From Candidatus Woesearchaeota archaeon (GTDB lineage: Archaea; Nanobdellota; Nanobdellia; Woesearchaeales; ARS49): 5,513 bases of DNA. Numbering within the stretch: the stretch's first letter is position 1; every line of letters begins with the position of its first letter. Where the stretch lies: the NCBI GenBank assembly GCA_016203425.1, contig JACQMU010000136.1, forward strand, positions 1-5,513, given 5' to 3'. Below, in pieces: positions 5,004-5,513 of this stretch. Below the pieces are notes generated by a model. The model saw only the letters and a program-made list of their open reading frames with translations. It was not told the DNA's origin and did no database searches. Made by a program: the position numbers and the translations under genes.

Positions 5004-5513
5004 ATGGTGAACAACAAGAAAAAAGCACTTGTTTACGTCTGGACAGGCACGGGCTCAGGCAAGACAACATCAGCATTAGGCGCAGCACTCAGACAAGCGG
5101 GGCACGGCCATAAAGTTATTTTTATACAGTTCATGAAAGGCAGAAAATACATTGGTGAGTACAAAATAATGAAACGCCTGAAACCGAATTATCAAATATT
5201 CCAATTTGGCAGAGAAGGATGGGTTGACACAAAACATCCAGAACAAAAGGACAAAGAATTAGCGCACAAAGGCTTAGATTTTGCATACGACGCAATAAAG
5301 AAAAAACCAGACCTTCTTGTACTGGACGAGATTAACATTGCAGTGGCAATAGGATTATTGCCAGAAGAGGATGTTATCACATTTTTGGATGCAGTTCCTC
5401 AACAAACAGTAGTTTATCTGACTGGGCGATACGCGCCGCCAAAAATCATGTGGCGGGCAGACTATGTAACAGAATTCGTAACATTAAAACAACCAGAAAA
5501 AATTGTGCCAAGA
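5004..5513 (+). CDS. cobO: Cob(I)alamin / cob(I)yrinic acid a,c-diamide adenosyltransferase, CobO/BtuR family (3' end outside window)
   Basis: This enzyme family transfers the 5'-deoxyadenosyl group of ATP to the cobalt of reduced corrinoids, giving adenosylcobalamin or its precursors. The visible 170 residues contain a P-loop, TGTGSGKTT (14-22), near the N-terminus, then the family stretches VIFIQFMKGRKYIGEY (38-53) and FGREGW (68-73). They also contain the Walker B-like segment LLVLDEIN (104-111) and VVYLTGRYAPP (136-146) followed by RADYVTEF (151-158). Members are usually about 170-200 residues, so only the last few to few dozen residues are missing. The P-loop reads GTGSGKT where many bacterial members have GDGKGKT, a modest variation. 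The ATG at 5004 is chosen; a GTG follows immediately at 5007. The position right after nrdJ and its partner suggests salvage or activation of B12 for the reductase. No other cobalamin biosynthesis gene is visible here. Confidence 0.93.
   Translation, partial: MVNNKKKALVYVWTGTGSGKTTSALGAALRQAGHGHKVIFIQFMKGRKYIGEYKIMKRLKPNYQIFQFGREGWVDTKHPEQKDKELAHKGLDFAYDAIKKKPDLLVLDEINIAVAIGLLPEEDVITFLDAVPQQTVVYLTGRYAPPKIMWRADYVTEFVTLKQPEKIVPR

Noticed and set aside
1..5513. Mobile element, CRISPR array, tRNA/rRNA or defence island
   Set aside because: No repeats with spacers, transposase or integrase motifs, terminal inverted repeats, or tRNA-like cloverleaf segments were seen on either strand.

Overview
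The window looks archaeal. Five genes start about 27-32 bases after a TATA-like element (TTTATAAA, TTTATATA or TTTTTAAAT). Two of these elements follow a purine-rich BRE-like heptamer (CGAAAGG, CGAGGGG). None of the starts has a visible Shine-Dalgarno sequence. The gene content also fits: a radical SAM protein with a C-terminal TRAM-like segment, a B12-dependent ribonucleotide reductase and an archaeal-looking cobalamin adenosyltransferase. A small-genome (DPANN-like) or euryarchaeal lineage is possible, but the sequence alone does not decide the phylum.

Layout. Positions 1-1210 (minus strand) hold a radical SAM gene that is interrupted. The N-terminal 288 codons (344-1210) end at an in-frame TAA (344-346). 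The same frame then continues, with convincing family-like sequence, to the left edge of the window. Positions 1252-2064 (minus) encode a 270-residue protein of unknown function with a C-terminal UVR-type helical hairpin and a four-cysteine cluster. A compact divergent promoter at about 2087-2118 separates it from a single-cluster ferredoxin gene on the plus strand (2141-2413). A 115-base intergenic region (2414-2528) carries a concentric dyad and a strong-looking BRE/TATA promoter for a complete class II ribonucleotide reductase (nrdJ, 2529-4625). One base after nrdJ comes a 109-residue gene of unknown function (4627-4956). A short gap then leads to a corrinoid adenosyltransferase (cobO type, 5004 to beyond 5513).

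How the genes fit together. The right half forms a coherent B12/deoxynucleotide neighbourhood. CobO-type enzymes make adenosylcobalamin, which is the radical-generating cofactor of NrdJ. The small protein between them is almost certainly co-transcribed with nrdJ. The left half (radical SAM, UVR protein, ferredoxin) has no obvious single pathway.

I found no CRISPR array, tRNA, rRNA, transposase or recognisable defence system. Apart from the interrupted radical SAM gene, the window looks like ordinary chromosomal content. The points most worth a second look are the in-frame TAA, the unknown nrdJ partner, the Cys-cluster/UVR protein, the dyad upstream of nrdJ and the regular leaderless promoter geometry.
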